64,000 nucleotides of DNA from Variovorax ginsengisoli (lineage in GTDB: Bacteria > Pseudomonadota > Gammaproteobacteria > Burkholderiales > Burkholderiaceae_C): positions 1 to 64,000 of the forward strand of contig NZ_JAUSRO010000013.1 in assembly GCF_030811835.1 (NCBI RefSeq). The letters run 5' to 3'. This document shows, piece by piece, positions 52,711-61,471 of this stretch; within the stretch, counting starts at the first letter, position 1; each line of letters begins with the position of its first letter. The notes beneath the pieces were generated by a model that saw only the letters and a program-made list of their open reading frames with translations, searched no databases and was not told the DNA's origin. A program made the translations under genes and the position numbers.

Positions 52711-53490
52711 ATGACCGATATCCTGAGCCACACCGAAGCTGGCGTCCTGACGCTCACCTTCAACCGCCTCGCCCGCAAGAATTCCATCACGGGGGCGATG
52801 TATGACGCGCTGTCGGACGCGCTCGCCGCGGCGGTGGACGACGCGGCCGTGCGCGCCGTGCTGATCCAGGGCGATCCGACCGTCTTCAGCGCCGGCAACG
52901 ACATCGCCGACTTCATGGCCGCCGCCGGAACGCCGGCCGACCAGCCGCTGCCCGAATCGCCGGCCATGCGCTTCCTGCGCCTCATTGCGGCCTTTCCCAA
53001 GCCGGTGGTCGCTGCGGTGTGCGGCCCGGCCGTGGGTATCGGCACCACGCTGCTGTTCCACTGCGACCTGGTGTACGCGGGCGACAACGCGGCGTTCTCG
53101 ATGCCCTTCGTGAACCTGGGGCTGGTGCCCGAGGCCGGCTCCAGCCTGCTCGCACCGCTGATGTTCGGCTACCACCGCGCGGCCGAGGCGCTGATGCTGG
53201 GTGAGCCTTTCATGGCCGAGGCCGCCATGGAAGTCGGCCTGGTGAACCGGGTGGTGCCGCCGACCGAGTGCAACGGCATCGCCCAATCGCAGGCGCGCAA
53301 GCTCGCCGCCAAGCCGCTGTCGGCGCTGGTGGAAACCAAACGGCTGCTCAAGCTGTCGCAGCAGGGCGCGGCCCTCGAGCGCCTCGATGTGGAAGGGGCA
53401 AGTTTCGGCAAGGCCATGCGCTCGCCTGCGGCGCGCGAGGCCTTTCAGGCGTTCATGGAGAAGCGCAAGCCGGACTTCAGCAAGGTCTGA
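52711..53490 (+). CDS. Enoyl-CoA hydratase/isomerase family protein
   Basis: ATG 52711 gives 259 residues of the crotonase fold. LTFNRLARKNSITGAMYDAL, FSAGNDIADFM (oxyanion loop one), VCGPAVGIGTTLLFHCDLVY (loop two) and SMPFVNLGLVPEAGSSLLAP are visible; the Glu in LGLVPEAGSS is the type of single acid found in many delta3-delta2-enoyl-CoA isomerases. It is the last gene in this plus-strand acyl-CoA block. Confidence 0.92.
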   Translation: MTDILSHTEAGVLTLTFNRLARKNSITGAMYDALSDALAAAVDDAAVRAVLIQGDPTVFSAGNDIADFMAAAGTPADQPLPESPAMRFLRLIAAFPKPVVAAVCGPAVGIGTTLLFHCDLVYAGDNAAFSMPFVNLGLVPEAGSSLLAPLMFGYHRAAEALMLGEPFMAEAAMEVGLVNRVVPPTECNGIAQSQARKLAAKPLSALVETKRLLKLSQQGAALERLDVEGASFGKAMRSPAAREAFQAFMEKRKPDFSKV

Positions 53491-53511
53491 GCACGCGCAA
53501 CCCGCTGCGAA

Positions 53512-53949
53512 TCAGACGGGGGCGGCGGCGACGGAAGGCAGGGGCCGTGGCCGGCCCTTGTCATCGATGGCGACGTAAGTGAACGTGGCCTGCGTCACCT
53601 TGATGTATTCGCCCTGTGCCTGGAAGCGCTCGGCGAACACCTCCACCAGCACGGTGACCGACGTGCGGCCCGTGCGCACGAGCTTCGAGTAGAACGACAG
53701 GATGTCGCCGATGCGCACGGGCTGCTTGAAGACGAACTCGTTGACGGCCACGGTGGCCATGCGCCCGCGCGTGTAGCGCGCCGGAATCACCGAGCCAGCC
53801 AGATCGCACTGCGCCATGACCCAGCCGCCGAAGATGTCGCCGTTGGCATTGCAGTCGCCCGGCATCGGAATGACCTTGAGCACCAGCTCCATGTCGGTGG
53901 GCAGGCTCTTGAGAACGGTGGCCGCAGGGGCACGCGGAGAATCGGACAT
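53512..53949 (-). CDS. Acyl-CoA thioesterase, single hotdog (YciA-like)
   Basis: ATG 53949 gives 145 residues. VIPMPGDCNANGDIFGGWVM and AQCDLAGSVIPARYT carry the catalytic Asn/Asp of the YciA/BACH group, then VAVNEFVFKQPVRIGDILSF and VEVFAERFQAQGEYIKVTQA complete the hotdog fold. It hydrolyses a range of acyl-CoAs in the cytoplasm. It converges with the crotonase gene and is divergent from the ABC exporter gene 40 bases away. A longer upstream frame would overlap that exporter and is rejected. Confidence 0.93.
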   Translation of the reverse strand: MSDSPRAPAATVLKSLPTDMELVLKVIPMPGDCNANGDIFGGWVMAQCDLAGSVIPARYTRGRMATVAVNEFVFKQPVRIGDILSFYSKLVRTGRTSVTVLVEVFAERFQAQGEYIKVTQATFTYVAIDDKGRPRPLPSVAAAPV

Positions 53950-53989
53950 GGGCACAATCTGAGCAAAATAACAACCCTGATTGTCCCCC

Positions 53990-55837
53990 ATGCGCCGAAG
54001 CGGCGAAATCCATCCTCCTCCTGAATCGACGGCCGCCGGCCAGCCCGCGCGTGCCGACCGCTCCGACTGGGCGACCCTGCGTCGCCTGTTTCCGTACCTG
54101 TGGCAGTACAAATGGCGGGTGCTGGCGGCGCTCACGTTCATGGTGGGCGCCAAGGTGGCGAACGTGGGAGTGCCGCTGCTGCTGAAGAACCTGGTCGACA
54201 CCATGACGCCCAAGCCTGACATGGCCCAGGCGCTGCTGGTGGTGCCGACCGCGCTGCTGGTGGCCTACGGTCTGTTGCGCTTTTCGACCTCGCTCTTCAA
54301 TGAGCTGCGCGAACTGGTGTTCGCCAAGGCGACCGAGGGCGCGGCGCGCAGCATCTCGCTGGAGGTCTTTCGCCACCTGCATGCGCTGAGCCTTCGCTTT
54401 CACCTGGAACGGCAGACCGGCGGCATGACGCGCGACATCGAACGCGGCACGCGCGGCGTGCATTCGCTGATCTCGATGTCGCTCTACAGCATCGTGCCGA
54501 CGCTGATCGAGCTCACGCTGGTGTTGACCATCCTGGGCGTCAAGTTCGACTCGCTCTTCGTCTGGATCACCGGCGTGGCGCTGGTGCTGTACATCGGCTT
54601 CACCGTCACGGTGACCGAATGGCGCACGCAGTTCCGCAAGACCATGAACGAACTCGACTCCGTGGCACAGAGCCGCGCCGTCGATTCGCTGCTGAATTAC
54701 GAGACCGTCAAGTACTTCAACAATGAGGAGTTCGAGGCCAAGCGCTACGACGCGAGCCTCGACCGCTACCGCAAGGCGGCCATCAAGAGTCAGCGCACGC
54801 TCAGCATGCTCAACGCCGGCCAGCAGATGCTGATCGCCGTGAGCCTGGTGCTGATGCTGTGGCGCGCGACGGCGGGCGTGGTCGAGGGGCGCATGACGCT
54901 GGGCGACCTGGTCATGGTCAACGCATTCATGATCCAGCTCTACATTCCGCTGAACTTCCTGGGCGTGATCTACCGCGAGATCAAGCAGAGCCTGACCGAC
55001 CTGGACAAGATGTTCGTGCTGATGGAAAAGGAGCGTGAAGTCAGCGACAGGCCGGGCGCGCGTGCGCTGGTCATCGCGCCTGACGCCCAGGCCGATGCCA
55101 CTGTCCGCTTCGAGGACGTGAGCTTCGCCTACGAGCCTGCACGCCCGATCCTCCAGCACGTCAGCTTCGAGATTCCCGCCGGCAAGACGGTGGCTGTGGT
55201 CGGCCCCTCGGGTTCGGGCAAGTCGACGCTGGCGCGGCTGCTCTACCGCTTCTACGACGTGCAGGAAGGCCGCATCACCATCGGGGGCCAGGACATCCGC
55301 GCGGTCACCCAGGCCAGCGTGCGGCAGGCCATCGGCATCGTGCCGCAGGACACGGTGCTCTTCAACGACACGGTGCAATACAACATCGCGTATGGGCGCC
55401 CGCAGGCCACCCGCGCCGAAGTGGAGGCCGCGGCCCGTGCCGCGCGCATCCACGACTTCATCGCCGCCACGCCCCGCGGTTACGACACGCCGGTCGGCGA
55501 GCGCGGCCTCAAGCTGTCGGGCGGCGAGAAGCAGCGCGTGGCCATTGCGCGCACGCTGCTGAAGAATCCGCCCATCGTGATCTTCGACGAGGCGACCTCG
55601 GCGCTCGATTCCGCCAACGAACGGGCCATCCAGTCGGAGCTGAAGAACGCGGCGCAGAACAAGACCACGCTGGTCATCGCGCACCGGCTGTCCACCGTGG
55701 TCGACGCGCACGAGATTCTGGTGCTCGAGAGCGGCGTGATCGTCGAGCGCGGCACGCATGCCGCGCTGCTCGAGCGCCAGGGCCGCTACGCGCAGATGTG
55801 GGCCATGCAGAAGAGCGAGGCGGTGCCGCTGCTGTGA
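53990..55837 (+). CDS. Atm1-type ABC exporter, fused membrane and ATPase domains
   Basis: ATG 53990 gives 615 residues. An N-terminal six-helix type-I exporter domain (residues 35-340; VGAKVANVGVPLLLKNLVDT, SLLNYETVKYFNNEEFEAKR) is followed by an ATPase with Walker A GPSGSGKST (K411), signature LSGGEKQRVAIAR and Walker B IVIFDEATSALDSANE. ETVKYFNNE is characteristic of Atm1/HMT1-like exporters, linked to glutathione-bound compounds and Fe-S or metal homeostasis. The role here is inferred from the family. Confidence 0.92.
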   Translation: MRRSGEIHPPPESTAAGQPARADRSDWATLRRLFPYLWQYKWRVLAALTFMVGAKVANVGVPLLLKNLVDTMTPKPDMAQALLVVPTALLVAYGLLRFSTSLFNELRELVFAKATEGAARSISLEVFRHLHALSLRFHLERQTGGMTRDIERGTRGVHSLISMSLYSIVPTLIELTLVLTILGVKFDSLFVWITGVALVLYIGFTVTVTEWRTQFRKTMNELDSVAQSRAVDSLLNYETVKYFNNEEFEAKRYDASLDRYRKAAIKSQRTLSMLNAGQQMLIAVSLVLMLWRATAGVVEGRMTLGDLVMVNAFMIQLYIPLNFLGVIYREIKQSLTDLDKMFVLMEKEREVSDRPGARALVIAPDAQADATVRFEDVSFAYEPARPILQHVSFEIPAGKTVAVVGPSGSGKSTLARLLYRFYDVQEGRITIGGQDIRAVTQASVRQAIGIVPQDTVLFNDTVQYNIAYGRPQATRAEVEAAARAARIHDFIAATPRGYDTPVGERGLKLSGGEKQRVAIARTLLKNPPIVIFDEATSALDSANERAIQSELKNAAQNKTTLVIAHRLSTVVDAHEILVLESGVIVERGTHAALLERQGRYAQMWAMQKSEAVPLL

Positions 55838-55882
55838 TCCCTGGCCATCCCTTTTTTTGAAACTCACTCAGGAGCGATTCGA

Positions 55883-56821
55883 ATGACCGCGAAAATTCCC
55901 TTGCTGGTGTTGAGCCTGCAGACCGACGAACACCTCGCCCTTCTCGCACAGCACTTCGACGTGACCTATGCGCCCGATCGGGCTGCGCGCGATGCCGCCG
56001 TGGCAACCCATGGCGCCCGCTACCGCGCGGTGCTGACCAATGGCAGCACCGGCTTCAGCGCTGCCGAGATCGACGTCATGCCCCAGCTCGAGCTGATCTG
56101 TGCCTTGGGTGCCGGTTACGAGAACATCGCGCTCGACGCGGCGCGCCTGCGCGGCATTGCGTTGGGCAACGGCGCGGGCACCAACGACGACTGCGTGGCC
56201 GACCATGCCTTCGGGCTGCTGATTGCGGCCGTGCGCGGCATCGTGCGCCTGGACCGCCAATGCCGTGACGGGGTGTGGCGCGACGTGATCCCGTTTCCGC
56301 CCAACGTCTCCGGCCGCAAGCTGGGCATCGTCGGCCTGGGCACCATCGGCCAGAAGATCGCCAAGCGCGCGAGCGGCTTCGACATGACCATCGGGTACCA
56401 CAACCGACGCCCCAGGGAGGGCGTGGCGCATCGCTACTTCGACAGCCTGCTGGCGCTCGCGGAGTGGGCCGACTTCCTGGTCATCGCCACGCCGGGCGGT
56501 GCAGGGACGCGGCATCTGGTCAACCGCGAGATCCTCGACGCGCTCGGGCCGCAGGGCGTGCTGGTCAACATCGCGCGCGGCAGTGTGGTCGATACCGACG
56601 CGCTGGCCGCCGCGTTGCGCGAAGGGCGACTCGGCGGCGCGGGGCTCGACGTGTATGAGAGCGAGCCGATGCGACCGGAGCCGCTCATTGGCCTGGACAA
56701 CGTCGTGCTCACGCCGCACATGGCCGGCTGGTCGCCCGAAGCTGTCACTGCCTCGGTGCAGCGCTTTCTCGACAACGCCGCGGGTCACTTTGCCGGGCGT
56801 GGCGTGGTTTCGCCGATCTAG
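55883..56821 (+). CDS. D-isomer-specific 2-hydroxyacid dehydrogenase
   Basis: The 312-residue protein has the NAD(P)-binding GLGTIGQKIAKRASGF near residue 152, an NRRP segment that suggests NADP preference, and the catalytic Arg (NIARGSVVDTD), Glu (DVYESEP) and His (LTPHMAGW). The family includes glyoxylate/hydroxypyruvate and 2-ketogluconate reductases. A GGAG ribosome site precedes the ATG. No operon partner is evident; the LysR gene follows after 41 bases. Confidence 0.92.
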   Translation: MTAKIPLLVLSLQTDEHLALLAQHFDVTYAPDRAARDAAVATHGARYRAVLTNGSTGFSAAEIDVMPQLELICALGAGYENIALDAARLRGIALGNGAGTNDDCVADHAFGLLIAAVRGIVRLDRQCRDGVWRDVIPFPPNVSGRKLGIVGLGTIGQKIAKRASGFDMTIGYHNRRPREGVAHRYFDSLLALAEWADFLVIATPGGAGTRHLVNREILDALGPQGVLVNIARGSVVDTDALAAALREGRLGGAGLDVYESEPMRPEPLIGLDNVVLTPHMAGWSPEAVTASVQRFLDNAAGHFAGRGVVSPI

Positions 56822-56862
56822 CCCCCGGCGCCTGGCACCGGCGCCCGCTGATAATCGCTGCC

Positions 56863-57843
56863 ATGGAAACCAAGTGGCTCGAAGACTTCGTCAGTCTGGC
56901 TGAAACGCGCAGCTTCAGCCGTTCGGCACAACTCCGTCATGTGACCCAACCCGCGTTCTCGCGCCGTATCCAGGCGCTCGAGGGCTGGGCCGGCACGGAT
57001 CTGGTGGACCGGAGCTCGTATCCGACGCGCCTGACCGCCGCAGGCCAGACGCTCTATGCGCAGGCCATCGAAATGCTTCAGGGCCTGCAGAGCACGCGGG
57101 CCATGCTGCGCGGGCATTCGGCGGCCGCACATGACGTGATCGAGTTCGCCGTACCTCACACGCTCGCTTTCACCTTCTTCCCGGCCTGGGCCAGCATGCT
57201 GCGCGAGCACTTCGGGCCGTTGAAGAGCCGGCTGATCGCGCTCAACGTGCACGACGCCGTGCTGCGGCTCGTGGAGGGCAGCTGCGACATCCTGATCGCC
57301 TACCAGCACCCGTCGCAACCGCTGCAGCTCGACACCCATCGCTATGAGATGGTGCTGCTGGGCCACGAGGTGGTCGCGCCGTGGGTCAAGCCCGACGCGG
57401 ATGGCGCGCCGCGCTACCGCCTGCCGGGGCGTCCTGGCCAGCCGCTGCCCTACCTCGGCTATGCGCCCGGCGCCTACCTGAGCGGCGTGGTGGACCAGCT
57501 GATCAAGGAGTCCGGCACGGCCATTCACCTGGACCGCGTCTACGAAACCGACATGTCCGAAGGCCTCAAGGCGATGGCGCTCGAAGGCCATGGCATCGCC
57601 TTCCTGCCACAAAGCGCGGTACGGCAGGAAGTGAAGACGCGCCGGCTGGTGAGCGCGCTGCCGCCAGAGATCGACAGCCTGGAAGCAGCCATGGAAATTC
57701 GTGCCTACCGCGAGCGGCCTGTGCCGTTGGCCACCGGCAAGGCGCCTGCCCGCACGCCCAAAGCCGCTGCCGAGGTTGGGCAGGGCAAGCGCGCGGTCGA
57801 TGCGCTGTGGACGCATCTGGTGAAAACCCAACCTGCGGCATGA
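56863..57843 (+). CDS. LysR family transcriptional regulator
   Basis: The 326-residue protein starts METKWLEDFVSLAETRSFSR and SAQLRHVTQPAFSRRIQALE, the LysR winged helix at residues 1-60. The effector part (residues 90-300) has VIEFAVPHTLAFTFFPAWAS and a GHGIAFLPQSAV segment. The last 25 residues are Ala/Lys-rich. It could regulate the hydroxyacid dehydrogenase or the importer downstream, but gene direction gives no clear clue. Confidence 0.93.
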   Translation: METKWLEDFVSLAETRSFSRSAQLRHVTQPAFSRRIQALEGWAGTDLVDRSSYPTRLTAAGQTLYAQAIEMLQGLQSTRAMLRGHSAAAHDVIEFAVPHTLAFTFFPAWASMLREHFGPLKSRLIALNVHDAVLRLVEGSCDILIAYQHPSQPLQLDTHRYEMVLLGHEVVAPWVKPDADGAPRYRLPGRPGQPLPYLGYAPGAYLSGVVDQLIKESGTAIHLDRVYETDMSEGLKAMALEGHGIAFLPQSAVRQEVKTRRLVSALPPEIDSLEAAMEIRAYRERPVPLATGKAPARTPKAAAEVGQGKRAVDALWTHLVKTQPAA

Positions 57844-58022
57844 ACCGGCCAATGACCTGCAGGGGCGAGGGAATGCCATGTATTGTTTGCATGGAGCAGT
57901 GCCGAACCCGTATGGAAACGTAAAGGCGCGGGCATAAAGACTGCTAACTAATGGGCTGAACAAGGCGAAAGTGTTCGGCCGCACCACTTCTGGGCTCGTG
58001 CACACTCGGGGCGCTGAGTCCC

Positions 58023-58037
58023 GGTGCATGCTGCACC
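58023..58037. promoter_or_regulatory. Palindrome GGTGCA-TGC-TGCACC upstream of gltI
   Basis: GGTGCATGCTGCACC is an exact 6-3-6 inverted repeat 80 bases before the gltI ATG. A possible -10 TAAAAT lies at 58073-58078 without a clear -35. The site could be an operator for the amino-acid importer; the LysR protein encoded just upstream is one candidate, though LysR sites usually show a T-N11-A core, which is not evident here. Confidence 0.35.
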
Positions 58038-58117
58038 CGATTGGCTCGGGTATTCCCTGAAACGTGAATGCCTAAAATTTCGTTGTAACCCTTTCATCCA
58101 GATTCAGGAGTTTTCGT

Positions 58118-59017
58118 ATGAAAAAGCAAGTATTGGCAGTGGCAATTTCCGCCCTGGCCGTCGGCACGGCCTTCGCGCAGGCCAACGACACGCTGGCCAA
58201 GATCAAGGCATCGGGCGTCATCACCGAAGGTGTGCGCGAATCCTCGGGTCTCTCGTACACGCTGGGCAACGGCCAGTACACCGGTTTCCACTACGACATC
58301 TGCGCGAACATCATCAAGGACCTGGAAAAGGCTGCCGGCAAGAAGCTGGAAACCAAGTACCAACCGGTGACCTCGCAGAACCGCATTCCGCTGGTGCAGA
58401 ACGGCACCGTCGACATCGAATGCGGCTCGACCACGAACAACGCGACCCGCCAGAAGGACGTTGCCTTCGCCGTGACGACCTACGTGGAAGAAGTGCGCAT
58501 GGCCGTGAAGGCCAGCTCGGGCATCACGGGCATCAAGGACCTGGCCGGCAAGACCGTGGCCACCACCACCGGTACCACCTCGGTGCAAACGCTGCGCAAG
58601 AACGAACGCGCCAACGGCATCGACTTCAAGGAGCTGTACGGCAAGGACCACTCCGACAGCTTCCTGCTGCTCGAATCGGGCCGCGCCGATGCCTTCGTGA
58701 TGGACGGTTCCATTCTCGCGTCCAACATCGCCAAGTCGAAGTCGCCGGCCGACTACAAGATCGTCGGCGAGGTGCTGAGCGTCGAGCCGATCGCCATCAT
58801 GATCCGCAAGGACGACCCGGCCTTCAAGAAGGCCGTGGACGACAGCATCAAGGCGCAGATCAAGTCGGGCGAGCTCAATAAGCTGTGGGACAAGTGGTTC
58901 CTGCAACCGATCCCGCCGGCCAACGTGAAGATCGGCCTGGCCCTGTCGGATGCGACCAAGGATGCATGGGCGAACCCGAACGACAAGCCCATGGAAGAGT
59001 ACGCCGTCAAGAAGTAA
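58118..59017 (+). CDS. gltI: Glutamate/aspartate-type ABC importer, substrate-binding protein
   Basis: The 299-residue protein has a signal peptide MKKQVLAVAISALAVGTAFA cut before QANDTLAK. LAKIKASGVITEGVRESSGL, GFHYDICANIIKDLEKAAG, QNRIPLVQNGTVDIECGSTT and NNATRQKDVAFAVTTYVEEV are typical of GltI-like periplasmic receptors for glutamate and aspartate. A TCAGGAG ribosome site precedes the ATG. A strong terminator follows the gene, which would leave the receptor in excess over the membrane subunits. Confidence 0.94.
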   Translation: MKKQVLAVAISALAVGTAFAQANDTLAKIKASGVITEGVRESSGLSYTLGNGQYTGFHYDICANIIKDLEKAAGKKLETKYQPVTSQNRIPLVQNGTVDIECGSTTNNATRQKDVAFAVTTYVEEVRMAVKASSGITGIKDLAGKTVATTTGTTSVQTLRKNERANGIDFKELYGKDHSDSFLLLESGRADAFVMDGSILASNIAKSKSPADYKIVGEVLSVEPIAIMIRKDDPAFKKAVDDSIKAQIKSGELNKLWDKWFLQPIPPANVKIGLALSDATKDAWANPNDKPMEEYAVKK

Positions 59018-59036
59018 TTCACGGCGGTCAATGAGC

Positions 59037-59068
59037 AACGCCCGCCCCCTCTTGGCGGGCGTTTGTTT
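59037..59068 (+). terminator. Intrinsic terminator between gltI and gltJ
   Basis: AACGCCCGCC and GGCGGGCGTT form a perfect 10-bp stem with a 7-base loop, followed by TGTTTT. Position 20 bases after the gltI stop and 47 before gltJ suggests partial termination to lower gltJKL expression relative to the receptor. Confidence 0.88.
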
Positions 59069-59114
59069 TCGACAGCGCGTTTCATAACAACGATCGAGAA
59101 GAAGGAGAGTCCCG

Positions 59115-59846
59115 ATGGGATCAAACTGGGATTGGCAGGTCTTCATGCAAGACCCGGGCGGGAAGTACCCGACCTACTTGGAATGGATGCTGTCGGCCTG
59201 GGGCTGGACGCTGTCGGTGTCGCTGCTCGCGCTCATCGTGGCGCTGGTGATTGGCTCGCTCATCGGCATCATCCGCACGCTGCCCGACAGCCCCTGGCTG
59301 GTCCGGTTCGGCAATGCCTGGGTGGAGCTGTTTCGCAACATTCCGCTGCTGGTGCAGATCTTCCTCTGGTACCACGTCATTCCGGCACTGATCCCTGCGA
59401 TGAAGAACGTCTCGAGCTTCGTGCTGGTGGTGCTTGCGCTGGGCTTCTTCACGTCGGCGCGGATTGCCGAGCAGGTGCGCTCGGGCATCCAGGCGCTGCC
59501 CAAGGGCCAGCGTTACGCTGGCATGGCAGTGGGCTTTACCACGCCGCAGTATTACCGCTACGTCATCCTGCCGATGGCGTACCGCATCATCATTCCGCCG
59601 CTCACGAGCGAGACGATGAACATCTTCAAGAACTCGTCGGTGGCGTTCGCCGTGTCGGTGACCGAACTCACGATGTTCGCCATGCAGGCGCAGGAAGAAA
59701 CGTCGCGCGGCATCGAGGTCTATCTGGCCGTGACCGGGCTCTACGTGGTGTCGGCCTTCGCAATCAACCGGATCATGGCCTTCATCGAGAAAAAGACGCG
59801 GGTGCCGGGCTTCATCGTCTCGGCCAGCGGCGGCGGAGGTCACTGA
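59115..59846 (+). CDS. gltJ: Glutamate/aspartate-type ABC importer, permease
   Basis: The 243-residue membrane protein starts MGSNWDWQVFMQDPGGKYP after a GAAGGAGAG ribosome site. SVSLLALIVALVIGSLIGII, the ELFRNIPLLVQIFLWYHVIP segment and the EAA-type loop QALPKGQRYAGMAVGFTTPQ identify a polar-amino-acid permease of the HisM/GltJ family. It is directly upstream of the second permease with only one base between them. Confidence 0.94.
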   Translation: MGSNWDWQVFMQDPGGKYPTYLEWMLSAWGWTLSVSLLALIVALVIGSLIGIIRTLPDSPWLVRFGNAWVELFRNIPLLVQIFLWYHVIPALIPAMKNVSSFVLVVLALGFFTSARIAEQVRSGIQALPKGQRYAGMAVGFTTPQYYRYVILPMAYRIIIPPLTSETMNIFKNSSVAFAVSVTELTMFAMQAQEETSRGIEVYLAVTGLYVVSAFAINRIMAFIEKKTRVPGFIVSASGGGGH

Positions 59847-59847
59847 C

Positions 59848-60516
59848 ATGATGGCACTCGACTTTTCGTTCTACAACTGGGACGTCATCAGCAAGTTCGT
59901 CCTCAAGGGCTTCTACTTCAGCATCATCCTGACGGTGGTGGCCACCATCGGCGGCGTGCTGTTCGGCACCGTGCTGGCGCTCATGCGCCTGTCGGGCAAG
60001 AAGTGGCTCGACATGCCCGCGGCCATCTACGTCAACGGCATGCGAAGCATCCCGCTGGTGATGGTGATCCTGTGGGTGTTCCTGCTGGCGCCCTTCGCCA
60101 TCGGGCGGCCGATCGGCGCCGAGGTGTCGGCGGTCGTGACCTTCATCGCCTTCGAGGCGGCCTACTTCAGCGAGATCATGCGCGCGGGCATCCAGTCGAT
60201 TCCGCGCGGCCAGGTGAATGCGGGCCAGGCGGTGGGCATGACCTACGGCCAGAACATGAAGCTGGTGGTGCTGCCGCAGGCCTTCCGCAACATGCTGCCG
60301 GTGCTGCTCACGCAGACCATCATCCTGTTCCAGGACACCTCGCTGGTCTACGCCATCGGCGCCTACGACATGCTCAAGGGCTTCGAGACTGCCGGCAAGA
60401 ACTACGGCCGTCCGATCGAGGCCTACCTGCTGGCCGCCGTCGTGTACTTCATCATGTGCTATGCACTGTCGTACTGCGTCAAGCGCCTGCACAAGAAGAT
60501 TGCCATCATCCGTTGA
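59848..60516 (+). CDS. gltK: Glutamate/aspartate-type ABC importer, permease
   Basis: The 222-residue protein has WDVISKFVLKGFYFSIILTV, YVNGMRSIPLVMVILWVFLL and the EAA loop QSIPRGQVNAGQAVGMTYGQ followed by KLVVLPQAFRNMLPVLL, the partner permease of GltJ. Two ATGs at 59848 and 59851 are equivalent. It precedes the ATPase gene by 14 bases. Confidence 0.94.
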   Translation: MMALDFSFYNWDVISKFVLKGFYFSIILTVVATIGGVLFGTVLALMRLSGKKWLDMPAAIYVNGMRSIPLVMVILWVFLLAPFAIGRPIGAEVSAVVTFIAFEAAYFSEIMRAGIQSIPRGQVNAGQAVGMTYGQNMKLVVLPQAFRNMLPVLLTQTIILFQDTSLVYAIGAYDMLKGFETAGKNYGRPIEAYLLAAVVYFIMCYALSYCVKRLHKKIAIIR

Positions 60517-60530
60517 GTGGAGAGATTGAA

Positions 60531-61268
<738 letters not shown>

Positions 61269-61284
61269 AGCTCATGCGCCCGAC

Positions 61285-61312
61285 AAAAAGCCCCGCACTG
61301 CGGGGCTTTTTT
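61285..61312 (+). terminator. Intrinsic terminator after gltL
   Basis: GCCCCGC-ACT-GCGGGGC with A residues before and six T residues after makes a classical rho-independent terminator; pairing of AAAAA with TTTTT could extend the stem. It ends the gltIJKL operon. Confidence 0.93.
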
Positions 61313-61365
61313 CTTTCTGCAAAAAGGGCGAACTGGCGATGGCACGCATCCTGCAACCACTCCAA

Positions 61366-61398
61366 ATTGTGCACAATCAATATATGAATGTGCACATT
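61366..61398. promoter_or_regulatory. Two perfect 12-bp palindromes 21 bp apart (GntR-like operators)
   Basis: ATTGTGCACAAT (61366-61377) and AATGTGCACATT (61387-61398) are both exact palindromes with a common GTGCAC core; their centres are 21 bp apart, two helical turns, so dimers would bind on the same DNA face. TTGTGCACAA resembles operators of the FCD-type GntR group. A TATATG at 61381-61386 between them could be a -10. They lie 75-105 bases before the Bug receptor start; the GntR gene at 63430 is the likely partner. Confidence 0.65.
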
Positions 61399-61471
61399 GA
61401 TGGCGCATCGACCGTTCCAATTTCGGGCATGCGCCGTTCTTCAACCCTTGGATCGTCCAAAGGAGAGCAGC

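Noticed and set aside
58042..58057. Possible sigma-54 promoter before gltI (TGGCTCG-N4-TTCCC)
   Set aside because: The -24 part looks fair but the essential GC of the -12 element is missing, so it is not a supportable sigma-54 site.
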